In this document: positions 62,237 through 64,000 of the stretch, piece after piece
Layout: every line of letters begins with the position of its first letter
How positions within the stretch are numbered: position 1 is the first letter of the stretch
Source of the DNA: Paenibacillus sp. HB172176
Lineage (GTDB): Bacteria; Bacillota; Bacilli; Paenibacillales; Paenibacillaceae
DNA: 64,000 nt
Assembly: GCF_011947265.1 (NCBI RefSeq)
Contig: NZ_JAATHD010000029.1
Location: 1-64,000, forward strand
Direction: 5' to 3'
Translations under genes and position numbers: made by a program
The notes under the pieces: model-generated
Databases searched by the model: none
What the model was told of the DNA's origin: nothing
The model's input: only the letters and a program-made list of their open reading frames with translations

Positions 62237-64000
62237 GGCCTTCGCTTCCCGTCTGCCGGCTTCCCTTCAAGGAAGCCTTGCTTGAACGCCATCCGATTCA
62301 TGCTTCGGATATGCTTCAACGCTCGTATCTGCTCAGAATTCCGCTCTCGTGCGAAGAAGTAGACGCTTCCTGCCGGGTCAAGCGCCGAACGGCCTGCTCT
62401 TCCCGCCATCTGTACGAGCGAGGCTTCGTCGAACAGCCTCCCATCGGCGTCCATCACGAAGACATCGCTCTTCGGAATCGTCACGCCGCGCTCCAATATG
62501 GTCGTCGTGACCAAGATGCGGTATGCGCGGCTGCGAAAGTCTTGCACCTTCTGCGCCCGCTGCGGATCCTTCGAGGAAGTGGCGGCGATTAGCGAGCTGC
62601 CCAGTCGCTGCTTCAGCAGGTTAGCCAGCTTGTCCGTATGATCGATTCGATCGACGAAGATGAAGATTTGCGCGCCGCGTTCCAGCGACTGCTTCAAAGC
62701 GTTCCGAAGCGAAGGCGGGAGCTTGCCCGTCGCAAGAATTTGGGTCATGGCGGGCGACCGCTGAAGGCTCGGTACAGGCAGCGGATTGAGATGATAGCGA
62801 ACGGGCACTCTGGCATGCTCCAATTGTCCCCGTTTTGCCGCAAGCTGCAGCTTGCGCGGAGGCGTGGCGGACAGCAGCAGCCTCGGCGCGTTCGGCAAGC
62901 ATGCGTTATCCGCCGCATAATGAAGCAAGGGATCGTTCGCATAAGGAAAAGCGTCTATTTCATCGATGATGACAAGATCAAAGGCTTCACAGAAGCGCAA
63001 AAGCTGGTGGGTGGTAGATAACGTGATTTGTCCCCGCTCCCACTTCTGCTCGCTGCCGCCGTACAAGGTCACCACGCTCGCTTCGGGGAATGCCTTGCGA
63101 ATGCGGGGATCAAGCTCAATGACGACATCCCTGCGCGGCGAAGCAATGAGCGCTTGTCCTCCTCTCTTCAGCACAGAGTCGATAAGGGGAAAGATCATCT
63201 CGGTCTTGCCCGCGCCGGTCACCGCCCATAGCAGGAAACTGCGTATTTGCTTCGGCTCTGACTCCGGAAACTTGCAAGATCGCTCTGGCATTTGCCGCCG
63301 CATGGCTGCTTGGCCGTCCAGCCCCATGATTGCCGTCAGTGCGTTTTTGAAGCGATCGGGAATGGAGGGGCTTCCGGATTGTGATGATTGCGGATTGCGC
63401 AGTGCGCTGCGCAGCCAGCTTGGCCGCCATAAGCGGCTCCCTGCTCCCGTCAGGTCATTCGACGCGCCTCCCTTGAGCGTGACTGTTCCCGACGGGCTGC
63501 GTGGCACCGCTCCTCTGAGACGCTTGGATGCAGAACGAGGGAGCTCCGCATTCCTATCTCGTATTCTCCTTGATGGATTGTTGGGAGGCTGTGCTTCTAC
63601 AAAATGAAGCGCCTTCGCCGCTGCCGCATGCTGCGCAGGACTTAAGCTCCACTTGGCAAGCCGCTCGTCGATGCTGCCGGGGAAAAATGGCGGAGCTTTG
63701 CGATGAGCCGGCTTCGCACCGCCGCCGTCCCAAACGGCCGATACATAGCGTCCGCGTATGAGCAGCTCGCATTCCTTGCTTCGGCCCATGCCAATGCAGG
63801 CCTCGCAATAGGCGCAGGATGCGCCGCACGCAAGGCAAGCCGTGCGGCGCAGCTGCGCTTCGCCGCTGCCGCAGCGCCGGCAGCGCAGCTCCTTCGATCG
63901 CCCGCCCGCGGCAGGGGCGATCGCGCCGCTGAGGCGCACGAGCCCGAGCAGCGAAGCAAGCTGGAACGCTTCGCTCCAGCTTGCTTCGGCGCCGGGCAAC
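62233..64000 (-). CDS. comFA: ComFA-like DNA translocase helicase, 5' part outside the window
   Basis: An ATP-driven helicase thought to pull incoming single-stranded DNA through ComEC. At least 588 residues are in the window; the reading frame is still open at the edge. It has a zinc-type Cys cluster near its N-terminal part (CRRCGSG, CLACGASCAYCEACIG), a long Ser/Arg/Pro-rich segment (about 130-230), then helicase motifs: AVTGAGKTEM (Walker A), VIIDEIDAFPY (DEAD), LLLSATPPR, and QMAGRAGRS (motif VI). B. subtilis ComFA is about 463 residues, so the N-terminal part is expanded. It overlaps comFC. Confidence 0.93.
   Translation of the reverse strand, partial: LPGAEASWSEAFQLASLLGLVRLSGAIAPAAGGRSKELRCRRCGSGEAQLRRTACLACGASCAYCEACIGMGRSKECELLIRGRYVSAVWDGGGAKPAHRKAPPFFPGSIDERLAKWSLSPAQHAAAAKALHFVEAQPPNNPSRRIRDRNAELPRSASKRLRGAVPRSPSGTVTLKGGASNDLTGAGSRLWRPSWLRSALRNPQSSQSGSPSIPDRFKNALTAIMGLDGQAAMRRQMPERSCKFPESEPKQIRSFLLWAVTGAGKTEMIFPLIDSVLKRGGQALIASPRRDVVIELDPRIRKAFPEASVVTLYGGSEQKWERGQITLSTTHQLLRFCEAFDLVIIDEIDAFPYANDPLLHYAADNACLPNAPRLLLSATPPRKLQLAAKRGQLEHARVPVRYHLNPLPVPSLQRSPAMTQILATGKLPPSLRNALKQSLERGAQIFIFVDRIDHTDKLANLLKQRLGSSLIAATSSKDPQRAQKVQDFRSRAYRILVTTTILERGVTIPKSDVFVMDADGRLFDEASLVQMAGRAGRSALDPAGSVYFFARERNSEQIRALKHIRSMNRMAFKQGFLEGKPADGKRRP

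Overview
The window is chromosomal DNA from a spore-former-type Gram-positive of the order Bacillales, most likely Paenibacillaceae (Paenibacillus, Cohnella or a relative). This rests on gene order: comFA-comFC-yvyF-flgM-flgN-flgK-flgL-yviE-fliW-csrA-hag-flaG-fliD-fliS-fliT-hpf-secA-prfB-yitT and ftsE-ftsX-ctpB-minJ / uvrB-uvrA follow the Bacillus subtilis arrangement closely, with differences in detail. Base composition is moderately GC-rich. Nearly all genes are on the minus strand. No CRISPR array, tRNA, IS element or prophage was seen.

Layout. 1-0.7 kb: the 5' end of a 16S rRNA gene on the minus strand, with a leader and two tandem promoters. 0.7-6.2 kb: pcrB, pcrA and ligA (lipid synthesis, helicase, ligase). 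6.2-7.1 kb: a non-coding stretch with five copies of a degenerate palindromic repeat. 7.1-9.7 kb: a three-gene translationally coupled unit of ECF sigma factor, single-pass membrane protein (probable anti-sigma) and a large anchored multidomain protein. 10.1-12.7 kb: a long U32-family protein whose 3' UTR carries nine copies of a 7-bp repeat. 12.9-14.9 kb: a TIM-barrel isomerase-like gene and two small membrane proteins. 15-20 kb: uvrB-uvrA behind a promoter with a LexA-like box. 20.1-27.7 kb: an accessory pair of a response regulator with a transcriptional-activator (BTAD) domain and a divergent 2022-residue LPXTG adhesin. 27.9-33.8 kb: minJ-like, ctpB, an M23 murein hydrolase activator, ftsX and ftsE. 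34-35.5 kb: a VanW-family protein. 35.6-43.7 kb: a complete arginine operon, argCJBDFGH. 43.9-44.8 kb: an Rpn/PD-(D/E)XK nuclease-family gene with a LexA-type operator on its promoter. 44.9-50.7 kb: yitT, prfB (with programmed +1 frameshift), secA, hpf and a cold-shock gene. 50.9-61.2 kb: late flagellar genes. 61.4-64 kb: competence genes comFC and comFA (the latter runs off the edge).

How the parts work together. The flagellar block holds the filament, hook-junction and cap proteins, their chaperones (FliS, FliT, FlgN), the anti-sigma factor FlgM and the FliW-CsrA switch. A sigma-D-type promoter and a hairpin with a CsrA-type GGA loop are visible in the flagellin leader, so the homeostatic control known from B. 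subtilis is probably kept. FtsE, FtsX and the coiled-coil M23 protein form the usual ABC-driven wall-hydrolase module for division or elongation. The arg genes encode the cyclic ornithine pathway through to arginine. SOS control is suggested for uvrB and, less expectedly, for the Rpn-type nuclease.

The most unusual items are the LexA-type operator on the Rpn-family gene, the ECF sigma/membrane-protein module, the adhesin-regulator island between minJ and uvrB, the expanded and internally duplicated flagellin, and an unassigned 118-residue flagellar-locus protein. All homology statements come from reading motifs and gene order; no database search was run.
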